The notes under the pieces are model-generated. The model saw only the letters and a program-made list of their open reading frames with translations. It was not told the origin of the DNA and made no database searches. A program made the position numbers and the translations under genes. DNA of 25,162 nt from CAZHGD01 sp964531735 (GTDB lineage Bacteria > Armatimonadota > UBA10988), in assembly GCA_964531735.1 (NCBI GenBank), contig CAZHGD010000110.1:1-25162 (forward strand), given 5' to 3'. Positions 14,253 to 22,082 of this stretch are shown here, piece after piece. Numbering within the stretch: the first letter of the stretch is position 1; each line of letters opens with the position of its first letter.

Positions 14253-16850
14253 ATGTGGCAGCGCCTGATGCTGGGCCTGGGGCTGGTTACGGCGGTGGCG
14301 GCCGCGCCGCGGCCGGCGGTGGTGTGGGTCGAGGACGACGCCGGTCTGCCGGCCGCGGTCGACGTGGCGGACTTGCAGCGGGCGCTGGCGACGGGTGGCC
14401 GCCCTGTCACCGTCCTGCGCGCAGCGGAACTGGCGGCGCGCGACCTCGACGCGCGGCAGACGGCGTTTGTTGTGCTGCCGTACGGCGCGGCGTGCCCGGC
14501 GGCCGCCTTGCCGCGCCTGGCGCGCTACCTGAAGGCCGGCGGCGCCGTGGTGCAGTTGGGTGCCCCGGTGCTCGACCGGCCGCTGTTCGAGGCGGGCGGT
14601 CGCTGGCGAGCGCTCGATGCCGTCGGCGGCGAGGTGCAGGCCGTCGCACCGGCGCAATGGGACCTGAGCGCCCGCGGCCCGCAGGATGCACTGACCATGA
14701 CCGGCAGCGGCTCCGACGAGCAGCCCTACCGGTTCGCGATGCGCGACCTGAAGGGCTTCGGCTACGCCACCGCGGCCCTCGCCGGCCTGCCGGCGACCGC
14801 CGGTGCGCTGGTGTTCGAGGCCAAGGGCGACCCGACCACGCCGCACGTCTGTCTGGAACTGCGCGAGCGCGACGGCTCGCGGTGGAAGGCCATCGTACCG
14901 CTGTCTCCGCAGTGGCAGACGGTGCGCGTGCATCTGGCCTCGTTCGTGGCCTATGCTTCGCCACAGCGCAACCGCCTGGGTGACCACGTGCGACCGGCGG
15001 AAGTGAGTTCGTTGGCCATCGGTCTGGTGCGCAGCCTGGTGCGCGGGCCGGCCCATGGGTTCGAACTGCGCCGGACACGCTTCTGCGAGGCGCTGGTCGG
15101 CCTGGACGCCGCCGCGGCGAGCGGCGTGGCGGTCAGCGATCGCCCGCCGCTGGAGCGCTGCTTCGGGCGTGACCTGGCGCCGCGGTCGGCGCTGGTCGGC
15201 CCCGGCGGACTGGCCAGCCCGGGCCGCATCCACGATGCCACCGTCGGCCCGCTGGGCGACCATCCGCTGTGCCGCGGGCTGCCCGCGCTGCCGGGGCGGT
15301 TGCAGGCCTGGCTACTGGCGCCACCGGCGCGCGCGGCGGGACAGCCGGCGACGCTGTTTGCCGGCTACGCCACCGCGCCACGGTGGCTGCCGTTCCTGCA
15401 GGCGGCGGGCAGCGGGCCGGTCGCCGCGCTGCTGGTCCATCCGTCGGGCGGTATCGAAGCCGCCGTGGCCATCGACCGCCTGGCGCCGAGCGACGCTTGG
15501 GGGCAGGTGATCGGTCGTCTGGCCAACTACCTCGGCGCCGGCGTCCTGGCGAGCGCCGCCGAGCCGTACTTCGTGAGCAGTGACGTTGGCCCGGCGGCGG
15601 CATTCGCCGGCGCCGTGAGCAGCCGTTCGCCGGAGCCACAGCGCGTGTCGTGGACCGGTCGTCTCGCCAGTGGCGACGCCGCCGAGATCACGACGCGCCA
15701 CGAAGCCGAGGTGCCGGCCGGCCAGACCGTGACCAAGCCGCTGGGCATCGTGCCGCTGGACAAGCTCGACTGGCGGCGGTTCTGCTTCACTACCACCGTC
15801 GACGTGGCCGGCGCGGCGGTCGACGCCGCGACCTGGCGGGTCGACGTCCGCGCCACCTTGCGCGCGCTGTGCGACCGGCTGGTGCGCGAGGGTGCCGCCG
15901 GCGGCAAGTTCAGTGGCACGTCCTTCATCGACCACCGCGGCGCACGAGCCCTGCTCGGCGCTTACGAGGTGTTCGGCGACCGCCGCTACCTCGACACGGC
16001 GATGGCGTGGGGCCGCGCCATGCTGGCCGAGCAGCGGCCCGACGGCGGTTACCGCATGGGCTACGGCATCACCTCGCGTGGCGAGGAGTGCTACGTGGCC
16101 GACGGCGGCGAGATTGGCCTGGGCATCGCGCGGCTGGTGCCCTACGCCGAGCCGCCCGAGCGCGAGCGACTGCTGGCCAGCCTGGCGGCGTACCTGCGGT
16201 TCCGCGACAGCTTCCGCGTGCCTGGCGGCGGCATCGGGGTGGGGTGGTGCCTCACCGATTACGGCAAGCGGCCCCTCACACCGGGTGACCTCAAGGAGCC
16301 GACGCGGATTCTGGCGCCCGAGCAGAACACCTACACCATCGGCTGCACCCTGGCCTGTGCCGTGCTGCACGCCGCGCTGACCGGCCGCGCCGCAGACGAA
16401 GCCGCCGTGGCGTCCGACGCCGACTGGCTGATGACGCACACCAAGAGCACGCTCAGCGGCGCGTTCATCGAGAGCTTCGTGTTCGCCCACGCGCTGTGCC
16501 GCGACCCCGCGCGACAGCAGCGCTACGCCGAGTTCATCCGGACATGGTTCACCGACCGGATCACCGCCAACGACCGCGCCTGGTGGATCAATGCCGCCGG
16601 CCGGTCGGCGCTCGACCTGTTCGCCTTGCGCTATGTGGCCGAGCGGTGCGGCCACGACCCACGCGTGCTGGTCGCCATGGCCCGGGCCACCTCGGCCATG
16701 TGCGCCGAGGAGTCGCCGACCTCGCTCCACCTGCTGCTGGCCAAGCCGGCGCTGACCCAAGACGAGTGGATCTACGCCTGCTTCGGCGGCGTCGGCCTGG
16801 CCGAAGTGGTCGAGCCGTTGGTCACGCTGCGCCGGCTGCCGGCTCGTTGA
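14253..16850 (+). CDS. Secreted multidomain protein: GATase-like, CBM-like and alpha/alpha-toroid domains, function unknown
   Basis: 865 residues. ATG 14253 has GGGAG seven bases upstream and follows the previous stop by 17 bp. The signal peptide is residues 1-18 (MWQRLMLGLGLVTAVAAA). Residues about 20-120 resemble a class-I glutamine-amidotransferase-like fold, as in beta-galactosidase trimerisation domains (TAFVVLPYG, LARYLKAGGAVVQLG). About 155-280 looks like a galactose-binding-like module (GALVFEAKGD, SPQWQTVRVHLASF, LAIGLVRSLV). A second amidotransferase-like segment is at about 305-460, then a beta-sandwich. From about 530 to the end is a helical toroid (GKFSGTSFIDHRGARALLGA, RPDGGYRMGYG, EECYVADGGEIGLGIARL). 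I recognise no catalytic signature. Its last 29 bases overlap the end of the opposite-strand GH42-like gene. It is the last gene of the tight run that starts at 6742. Confidence 0.82.
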   Translation: MWQRLMLGLGLVTAVAAAPRPAVVWVEDDAGLPAAVDVADLQRALATGGRPVTVLRAAELAARDLDARQTAFVVLPYGAACPAAALPRLARYLKAGGAVVQLGAPVLDRPLFEAGGRWRALDAVGGEVQAVAPAQWDLSARGPQDALTMTGSGSDEQPYRFAMRDLKGFGYATAALAGLPATAGALVFEAKGDPTTPHVCLELRERDGSRWKAIVPLSPQWQTVRVHLASFVAYASPQRNRLGDHVRPAEVSSLAIGLVRSLVRGPAHGFELRRTRFCEALVGLDAAAASGVAVSDRPPLERCFGRDLAPRSALVGPGGLASPGRIHDATVGPLGDHPLCRGLPALPGRLQAWLLAPPARAAGQPATLFAGYATAPRWLPFLQAAGSGPVAALLVHPSGGIEAAVAIDRLAPSDAWGQVIGRLANYLGAGVLASAAEPYFVSSDVGPAAAFAGAVSSRSPEPQRVSWTGRLASGDAAEITTRHEAEVPAGQTVTKPLGIVPLDKLDWRRFCFTTTVDVAGAAVDAATWRVDVRATLRALCDRLVREGAAGGKFSGTSFIDHRGARALLGAYEVFGDRRYLDTAMAWGRAMLAEQRPDGGYRMGYGITSRGEECYVADGGEIGLGIARLVPYAEPPERERLLASLAAYLRFRDSFRVPGGGIGVGWCLTDYGKRPLTPGDLKEPTRILAPEQNTYTIGCTLACAVLHAALTGRAADEAAVASDADWLMTHTKSTLSGAFIESFVFAHALCRDPARQQRYAEFIRTWFTDRITANDRAWWINAAGRSALDLFALRYVAERCGHDPRVLVAMARATSAMCAEESPTSLHLLLAKPALTQDEWIYACFGGVGLAEVVEPLVTLRRLPAR

Positions 16851-18663
16851 CCAGTTCCAGCAGGACCGTGTCCGGGGCGTTCAGCGCCAGTTCGAACTCG
16901 GCGGTGTCGGTGGCCACCACCTGGCCGCTGAACACCTCGACCACGCGCGCGACGCGCTGGCGCAGCCGGACGCGCGTCGCGCCGCCGGCGGCGGTGTGGA
17001 TCATCACCAGCCGGTCGGTGGCGAGCACCGGATCCTCCGTGGCCACGTAGCGGTGCACGCCGGCGGCGTCGCACCAGCGCTGCAACTCGGCCGCCGACAG
17101 GTTCGGCGCCGGCGCGTAGACCGAGGTCCAGTCGCCCAGATCGAGGCTGGCCACGGCGCCGATGTCGTGCCGGTGGCCGGTCAGGCGGCGCACGTTCTCC
17201 GGGTCCCAGCGGCCGTCGGCGATGATGCCGCACGCGCCGATCCACAACACGGTGCGCCCATCGCGGCAGACCCGCTCGCGCAGCACCTGCCGCTTGGCCT
17301 CGTCGACCGCGAACAGGCCGGCGAAGACCAGCAGGCGGTAGGGCGACAGGTCGACCTCCGCCAGGTCGGCGAACGACAGCACGTCGTATGGCGCGCCGAT
17401 ACGACCCAGCCCGACCCGCTGCTGGCCCAGTAGCTCGTCGGCCAGCGCGCTGTGGCCGTCCAGGTAGTACAGGCTGTCGGCATCCACCACGAGCGCGACC
17501 TGTGCCGCCGGCTGGCCTTCGTGGTCGGCCAGGCGGTCCCAGACCATTTTCAGCCGCCCGACCTCAGCACGCACGGCGGGGTCGTCGTACCAGCCGCCGA
17601 ACATGTCGAACCACCACAGCGAGAGGCCCTTCAGCAAGGCCACGCACAGCTCGCGGCGCAGTCCGGCCACCGAGGCCGCCGGATCGGATTCACCGTGTCC
17701 GGGCAGAATGGTGCCGATGTCGGTGACCTTGCGCGCGGTGTGGGTGCGGTGGTCAATCTCGTGGAGGAACGCCTTGCCGTGCCGCCGCAAGGTGCCGAGC
17801 GGGAGCATCGGGCCGCTGGCGCCACCGCTGGCGCGATCGCTGTAGGTGCCGGGGCTGATGAAGAAGTCCAGATCGGGCGACGCGAAGACGCGGTCGAAGT
17901 CGAGGTGCCCTTCGTCCAGCAGGCGGGTGCGGCCGTGCTCCAGGCAGTAGCCGTAGAACACGCCGACGGGCACGCGGTGCTGGAGCGTCTGCTGCGCGAC
18001 CTGTGCGAAGTGCAGGATGACGTCACCCACCAGGTCGGCGGTGAACCGCCAGGTGTCGACGCCGACCTCGTCGGTGACCGGGTCGCGCAGTGTGGCGTGC
18101 GAGGCGCGCTGGCGCAGTGTGGCGTTGGGCAGGTCCACCGGTGCCGCCACGCCACGCGCCGCTTGCCAGGCGCGCCAGGCAGCGTTGCGGCTGGTGCTCT
18201 CCTGGGCGTGCGACAGATCCTGCCATTCGGTGGTGCAGCCGCCGGCCAGCACATAGCCGGCCATGGCCTCGGCGTACTGCTCCTGGCAGTAGCTGAGGAA
18301 CGCGGTCAGCCACTCACCGACATCGCGCCGGTAGCGCGGCGAGGCGGCGATGCGGCCGAGGTCGTAGAAGCTGTCCGGCTCGCGGGTCACGCGGCACCAC
18401 CAGGTCGGCGTGTTCAGGTCCACCAGACACAGCAACTGGCCACCGGGGCAGGCCGCCAGCACATCGTCGAAGTGACGCCGCAGCGAGTCCCAGTCGTACC
18501 GCTCCGGCCCGGTCCAGATGGGCGGGTAGGGGCTGTAGGGCACACCGAGCGAGCTGTCAGTGTTGGCCGGGAACACGCAGACCGTGTCGACGCCGAGGTC
18601 GGCGAAGGCGCGGATCGGCTCAGGCTGCGGGCGGAAGGAGCGGTACGCGAACCAACGAGGCAT
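16822..18663 (-). CDS. GH42-like glycoside hydrolase (TIM barrel plus trimerisation-like domain)
   Basis: 613 residues from ATG 18663, without a signal peptide, so probably cytoplasmic. Residues about 1-380 form a barrel: FADLGVDTVCVFPANTDSSL at the start, YVLAGGCTTEWQDLS (137-151) with Glu146 as likely acid/base, and AFLHEIDHRTH (298-308) with Glu302 as likely nucleophile. Residues about 388-500 resemble the amidotransferase-like trimerisation domain of beta-galactosidases (IGAPYDVLSFADLAEVDLS, YRLLVFAGLFAVDEAKRQVL, GRTVLWIG). The C-terminus is a beta domain. It is placed in the clan A, GH42-like group by these motifs; the specificity (galactoside, arabinoside or other) is unknown. It faces the secreted-enzyme run and overlaps its end by 29 bp. 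It shares a 116-bp divergent intergenic region with the sugar isomerase. I see no strong Shine-Dalgarno. Confidence 0.8.
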   Translation of the reverse strand: MPRWFAYRSFRPQPEPIRAFADLGVDTVCVFPANTDSSLGVPYSPYPPIWTGPERYDWDSLRRHFDDVLAACPGGQLLCLVDLNTPTWWCRVTREPDSFYDLGRIAASPRYRRDVGEWLTAFLSYCQEQYAEAMAGYVLAGGCTTEWQDLSHAQESTSRNAAWRAWQAARGVAAPVDLPNATLRQRASHATLRDPVTDEVGVDTWRFTADLVGDVILHFAQVAQQTLQHRVPVGVFYGYCLEHGRTRLLDEGHLDFDRVFASPDLDFFISPGTYSDRASGGASGPMLPLGTLRRHGKAFLHEIDHRTHTARKVTDIGTILPGHGESDPAASVAGLRRELCVALLKGLSLWWFDMFGGWYDDPAVRAEVGRLKMVWDRLADHEGQPAAQVALVVDADSLYYLDGHSALADELLGQQRVGLGRIGAPYDVLSFADLAEVDLSPYRLLVFAGLFAVDEAKRQVLRERVCRDGRTVLWIGACGIIADGRWDPENVRRLTGHRHDIGAVASLDLGDWTSVYAPAPNLSAAELQRWCDAAGVHRYVATEDPVLATDRLVMIHTAAGGATRVRLRQRVARVVEVFSGQVVATDTAEFELALNAPDTVLLELVNEPAAGAA

Positions 18664-18707
18664 GGTGGTTATCCGTCACGCGGCTATTCGCCCTCGCCGG
18701 GCCGCGG

Positions 18708-18729
18708 CCTTCCGGCGCTGGGCGGAAGG
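18708..18729. promoter_or_regulatory. Short inverted repeat in the divergent promoter region, candidate operator
   Basis: CCTTCCG (18708-18714) and CGGAAGG (18723-18729) are perfect 7-bp arms around 8 bases. They sit near the middle of the 116-bp gap between the divergent GH42-like and isomerase genes. A regulator binding here could act on both. No regulator gene is in the window, and such short palindromes can arise by chance. Confidence 0.3.
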
Positions 18730-18766
18730 AGAACGGTCCCGGCACGAACAACCAGCGCGAGACGTA

Positions 18767-18772
18767 GAGGAG
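18767..18772 (+). promoter_or_regulatory. Shine-Dalgarno fixing a TTG start for the sugar isomerase
   Basis: GAGGAG lies seven bases before TTG 18780. This supports a start at MKISVMHTNL, where proteins of this family normally begin. Confidence 0.7.
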
Positions 18773-18779
18773 ACGTCGG

Positions 18780-19628
18780 TTGAAGATCAGCGTCATGCAC
18801 ACGAACCTCCGCAAGCCGTTCGACGAGGTTCTCGGACTGGCCGGAGAGCTCGAACTCGACGGCCTGCACATCGCCTGCGGTGGCCCGCTCGATGCCCGCA
18901 CCTGCAGCAGTGCCGACCGCAAGACGGTGCTCAAGCAGCTCAAGGACCACCACCTCGAGTGCAGCGCGGTGTGCTGCTGGGGCGGCGAAGTCGACCTCGG
19001 CGAGACGGAGCACCATGCGGTCAACATCGCCTGGGGCAAGCAGGTCCTGCAGATGGCCATCGACCTCGATTGCACCATCTGGATGGGCCACGTCGGCGTT
19101 ATGCCGCACGACACCAGCGCACCGACCTGGCAGGCTTTTGTCGATGCCACCGGCGAGCTGGCGCGCTACGCCGAGAGCCTGGGTGCCTGCCTGGCCATGG
19201 AAACCGGGCCGGAGCCGCCGCGCATCATGAAGGCGCTGATTGAGACGGTCGGTGGGACCGGTCTGCGCGTCAACTACGACCCGGCCAACCTCGTCCTGTG
19301 GCCGCCGATCCTGATCGAGCGCGGCGTGATCGACCGCCAGTACGACAAGGACTGGGCCATCGGCGAGTGGCAGCCGGTGGACGGCGTGAGGACGATTGGC
19401 CAGTACATCGTCCACACCCACGCCAAGGACGCCATGGTCGACGAGACTGGCAAGCGCCAGGAGGTGCCGCTGGGCGAGGGCTTCATCGAGTGGCCGCGCT
19501 ACCTGCGCCTGCTGCAGGAGCAGGGCTTCGACGGCTACCTGGCCATCGAGCGCGAGACCGGCGCCGACCCGGTCGGCGACATCCGCCGCGCCGCGACCTT
19601 CCTGCGCGGGCAGTTGGCCGCGCTGTGA
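18780..19628 (+). CDS. Sugar phosphate isomerase/epimerase (xylose-isomerase-like TIM barrel)
   Basis: 282 residues, the usual length of the AP_endonuc_2/xylose-isomerase-like family. Likely metal ligands appear at the expected strand ends: Glu141 (AMETGPEP), Asp167 (NYDPANLVLW), His212 or His214 (VHTHAKD) and Glu257 (AIERETG). The segment LGEGFIEWPRYLRLLQEQGF matches the family's ...G.G..D/EW..........G.DG.. pattern. Members isomerise or epimerise sugars, keto-sugars or inositols with a divalent metal; the substrate here is not predictable. It is cytoplasmic, with no signal peptide. Its placement next to a GH42-like enzyme suggests it processes the released sugar. A strong hairpin follows 8 bases after the stop. 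Confidence 0.9.
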   Translation: MKISVMHTNLRKPFDEVLGLAGELELDGLHIACGGPLDARTCSSADRKTVLKQLKDHHLECSAVCCWGGEVDLGETEHHAVNIAWGKQVLQMAIDLDCTIWMGHVGVMPHDTSAPTWQAFVDATGELARYAESLGACLAMETGPEPPRIMKALIETVGGTGLRVNYDPANLVLWPPILIERGVIDRQYDKDWAIGEWQPVDGVRTIGQYIVHTHAKDAMVDETGKRQEVPLGEGFIEWPRYLRLLQEQGFDGYLAIERETGADPVGDIRRAATFLRGQLAAL

Positions 19629-19636
19629 GCTTGAGC

Positions 19637-19665
19637 GAGCCGGCCGGCTTCGGCCCGGCCGGCTC
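19637..19665. terminator. Bidirectional terminator-like hairpin with TTCG loop
   Basis: A 12-bp GC-rich stem pairs 19637-19648 with 19653-19665 (one bulged C) around the tetraloop TTCG (19649-19652). It starts 8 bases after the isomerase stop and ends 3 bases before the permease stop codon at 19669 on the other strand, so it can serve both convergent genes. No T-tract follows. Confidence 0.75.
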
Positions 19666-19668
19666 GAC

Positions 19669-21264
19669 TCACCGCGCCGCTGCCTGACGGCGCAGCAGCC
19701 ACACCGCTGGCCGCCAGGCGACCAGCGCCGCCGCGCCACACAGCGCCGCCGCCCAGGCGGCCAGCGTCAGACAGGTGCCGCCGGTGTCACCGGCCAGGCC
19801 CAAGACGCTGCTCAGTACCATCGCCGGCGCCTGTAGCCAGTGCGGCTCTGCCGTGGACATCCGGGCTGGCATCAGCGCTTGAGGTGCATACGCGCTCAGC
19901 GTCGCGACGGTGCCCACCAACAGGCCGACCGCCAGGCTGGTCCCGACCAAGACCGCCAGCAGCCGGGTCCCGCACACGCTGGAGGCGATTACGCCACCGA
20001 CCGCCGCGCAGATGGCCGCTGCGCCCAGCCACGTCAGGACGTCCATGCCGGGCAGGTAGCAGAGCATCGCCACCGTCAACGCGATGACGGGGATCACCGC
20101 CTGCCGCACGATGACGACGGTCTTGCGCCAGAGCATCGAGGTCGCGCTGCGCGGCGCCAGCAGCAGATGCGGCAGCGTGCCGGCCTCCTTCTCCTGGACG
20201 ACGATCTGCGCGCCACTGACCACCGCGCGCATGAGCAGCGCGAAGGTGGTGATCCAGAAGCCGAAGTAGACGGTGTAGAGCGTGAACGAGCCCTTGCTCC
20301 AGTTGCTGTAGGTGCTGACCGCCACCGCGATGGCGCCGCCGGCGATCCACAGCATCAGCGCGTGCGGGCTGGGCCGGCGGAACTGGAACCAGCACGGGTA
20401 GCGCGCGAGGTCGTGGTACCAGAGCGGGCTGACGCCGCGGTTGCGCCACCATTCGCGATGGGCCGCCAGCGTGTGCCGGTTGCTGGTCTTGGAGCCCGTC
20501 TGCGCGGTCTCCACCGCGCGGCGCACCGCACCCAGACTGGCCTTGTCGCGCGCCGACATGGTCACCCGCAGGTAGTTCCAGAAGTCCTCACTGCGCTGCC
20601 AGGCCACCGCCAGGCCAATCAGGCAGACCACCACCGCGCCGAAGACCATCGGCACCGCGCCGGCCACGGCGCCGGCCCCGTTGGGCAGCATCGCCATGGG
20701 CACGGCCAGGCCGGCGAACGGCATGGCGCACCAGAGCGTGTCGAACACCACCAGCACCAGCAGCACCACGGCCACCGGCGCCACCATGAAGTCGGCGGCG
20801 GCGACGACCAGCGTCGCCACGGCCACCGGCTGCACCACCGAGAGCGTCAGCAGCGCCTCCTCGGCGAACCAGGTCAGCCACTGCGCCGGTTCGGCGCGGA
20901 GCCAGGCCATGGCCACCGCCGAGGACAGCACGGCCGGCACCACCAGCAGCAGGCCGACCAGCAGACCGGCCAGGTAGCGCGACAGCAGGGATTCGCGGTA
21001 GGTGAGCACCAGCAGCCAGTCATCGGCCACCTCGGAGCCGAGTTGGCGCTTGACGGCAAACACCGTCCACAGCGAGACCAGCCAGGACAACGCCACGACC
21101 TGGGCCACCGCCATGACCGACAGGCGATCGACGCCGTTGGTGCACTGAGGGGTCAACACCCAGGGCGCCAGGGCCATCAGCACCACCATCGCCCAGAAGG
21201 TGGCGCCGCGCACCGCGTGCCGCACCTCCCAGATCACCAGTCGCCACCCCAACTCGAGGTTCAT
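19669..21264 (-). CDS. ABC-2 type transporter permease, two permease halves fused
   Basis: 531 residues from ATG 21264, with GGAGGA six bases upstream. Each half holds about six hydrophobic segments. The second half (about 300-531) has the ABC-2 hallmark QEKEAGTLPHLLLAPRSATS followed by MLWRKT (357-382). The first half has a degenerate counterpart, VKRQLGSEVADDWLLVLTYR followed by ESLLSRYLAG (71-100). Residues about 225-295 form a polar cytoplasmic linker between halves. Such proteins form the membrane part of ABC exporters and need an ATPase subunit; none is encoded in the window. It lies 56 bp downstream of the small membrane protein gene and is likely co-transcribed with it. The cargo is unknown. 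Confidence 0.88.
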   Translation of the reverse strand: MNLELGWRLVIWEVRHAVRGATFWAMVVLMALAPWVLTPQCTNGVDRLSVMAVAQVVALSWLVSLWTVFAVKRQLGSEVADDWLLVLTYRESLLSRYLAGLLVGLLLVVPAVLSSAVAMAWLRAEPAQWLTWFAEEALLTLSVVQPVAVATLVVAAADFMVAPVAVVLLVLVVFDTLWCAMPFAGLAVPMAMLPNGAGAVAGAVPMVFGAVVVCLIGLAVAWQRSEDFWNYLRVTMSARDKASLGAVRRAVETAQTGSKTSNRHTLAAHREWWRNRGVSPLWYHDLARYPCWFQFRRPSPHALMLWIAGGAIAVAVSTYSNWSKGSFTLYTVYFGFWITTFALLMRAVVSGAQIVVQEKEAGTLPHLLLAPRSATSMLWRKTVVIVRQAVIPVIALTVAMLCYLPGMDVLTWLGAAAICAAVGGVIASSVCGTRLLAVLVGTSLAVGLLVGTVATLSAYAPQALMPARMSTAEPHWLQAPAMVLSSVLGLAGDTGGTCLTLAAWAAALCGAAALVAWRPAVWLLRRQAAAR

Positions 21265-21320
21265 GTCGTTCCTCCGTTCCGAGCCCGCGTCGGCGATGCC
21301 GAACAGCATCTCACGCGCGC

Positions 21321-22082
21321 TCAGCCGGTACAACTGCCTCGGGGCCTCAACAGCCACCCCAACCCGTCGCGCAGGCTGCGGGCCGTGCCAGCGAGCCGGC
21401 CGCGCCAGGCGATGACCGGTGCCATCAGCGGCACCCGCGCCAAGACCCACGTCTCCACCTCGGCCGGGTCGGCCAGTCGCCAACCGCGGACGTAGTAACG
21501 CACCCGCACCCGCCGCTCCACCACCACCAACACCACCGAGAGGTAGCCGGTCATCACCGCCACCAACCAGCACGCCAGCCCGGCGGCCAGCGTCTGCGCC
21601 GCCGCGCCCAGCAGCGGCCACGCCCGCCAAGCCAGCACCGCCGCCAGCAACACCGCCAGCGTCGGCGCCAGCGAGGCCGGCCAGGACCAGCGTCCGGACC
21701 GATACCAGTCGCCGTCGATCAGCAGGTCGCGGCTAGCCGGTTGCGACTCGGCGCAGAACAGTAGCTTCCGACCGTATTCTGCCCATCCAGAATGCGCGGC
21801 AACCATTGAAACCACGATCAGAATCAGTCCGACGCTCAACGGCAGCGCCATATCGGGCCGGTGGCCCAACCGCCAGGCGGCGAGTGCGCAGACCAGCGCG
21901 ATCAGGCCACTGAGGCTCCAGGCCCGTTTGCTGTACTCGAGCCAGCGTAGCGCGTAGTAGCCGACGCTCCAGACCAGGCCGGCGGCCAGTTGGAGCAGCC
22001 AGCGCAGCCACGGCCACGCGGCGCGTCCCGCCCGAGCCATCCACGCCAGCACCTGCCTGCCCCGTTCAGCCGCGCTCGCCAT
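21321..22082 (-). CDS. Membrane protein of unknown function
   Basis: 253 residues from ATG 22082, with GGAG about six bases upstream. The start lies inside the end of the upstream gene (17-bp overlap), which suggests translational coupling. About five or six hydrophobic segments are visible: about 26-46, 57-71, 79-96, 138-153 and 159-190. A loop at 97-137 (KLLFCAESQPASRDLLIDGD) separates the first and second groups, and a basic tail follows (VERRVRVRYYVRGWRL). I do not recognise the family. The context, between the At5g03900-like protein and an ABC permease, suggests a membrane complex or export module. Confidence 0.75.
   Translation of the reverse strand: MASAAERGRQVLAWMARAGRAAWPWLRWLLQLAAGLVWSVGYYALRWLEYSKRAWSLSGLIALVCALAAWRLGHRPDMALPLSVGLILIVVSMVAAHSGWAEYGRKLLFCAESQPASRDLLIDGDWYRSGRWSWPASLAPTLAVLLAAVLAWRAWPLLGAAAQTLAAGLACWLVAVMTGYLSVVLVVVERRVRVRYYVRGWRLADPAEVETWVLARVPLMAPVIAWRGRLAGTARSLRDGLGWLLRPRGSCTG

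Noticed and set aside
17452..18783. 443-residue plus-strand frame opposite the GH42-like gene
   Set aside because: Composition is typical of an antisense shadow; the minus strand shows the barrel and trimerisation motifs.
19840..21495. 551-residue plus-strand frame opposite the permease
   Set aside because: His/Gln/Arg-rich mirror of hydrophobic codons. The minus strand shows clear membrane segments and a good ribosome site.
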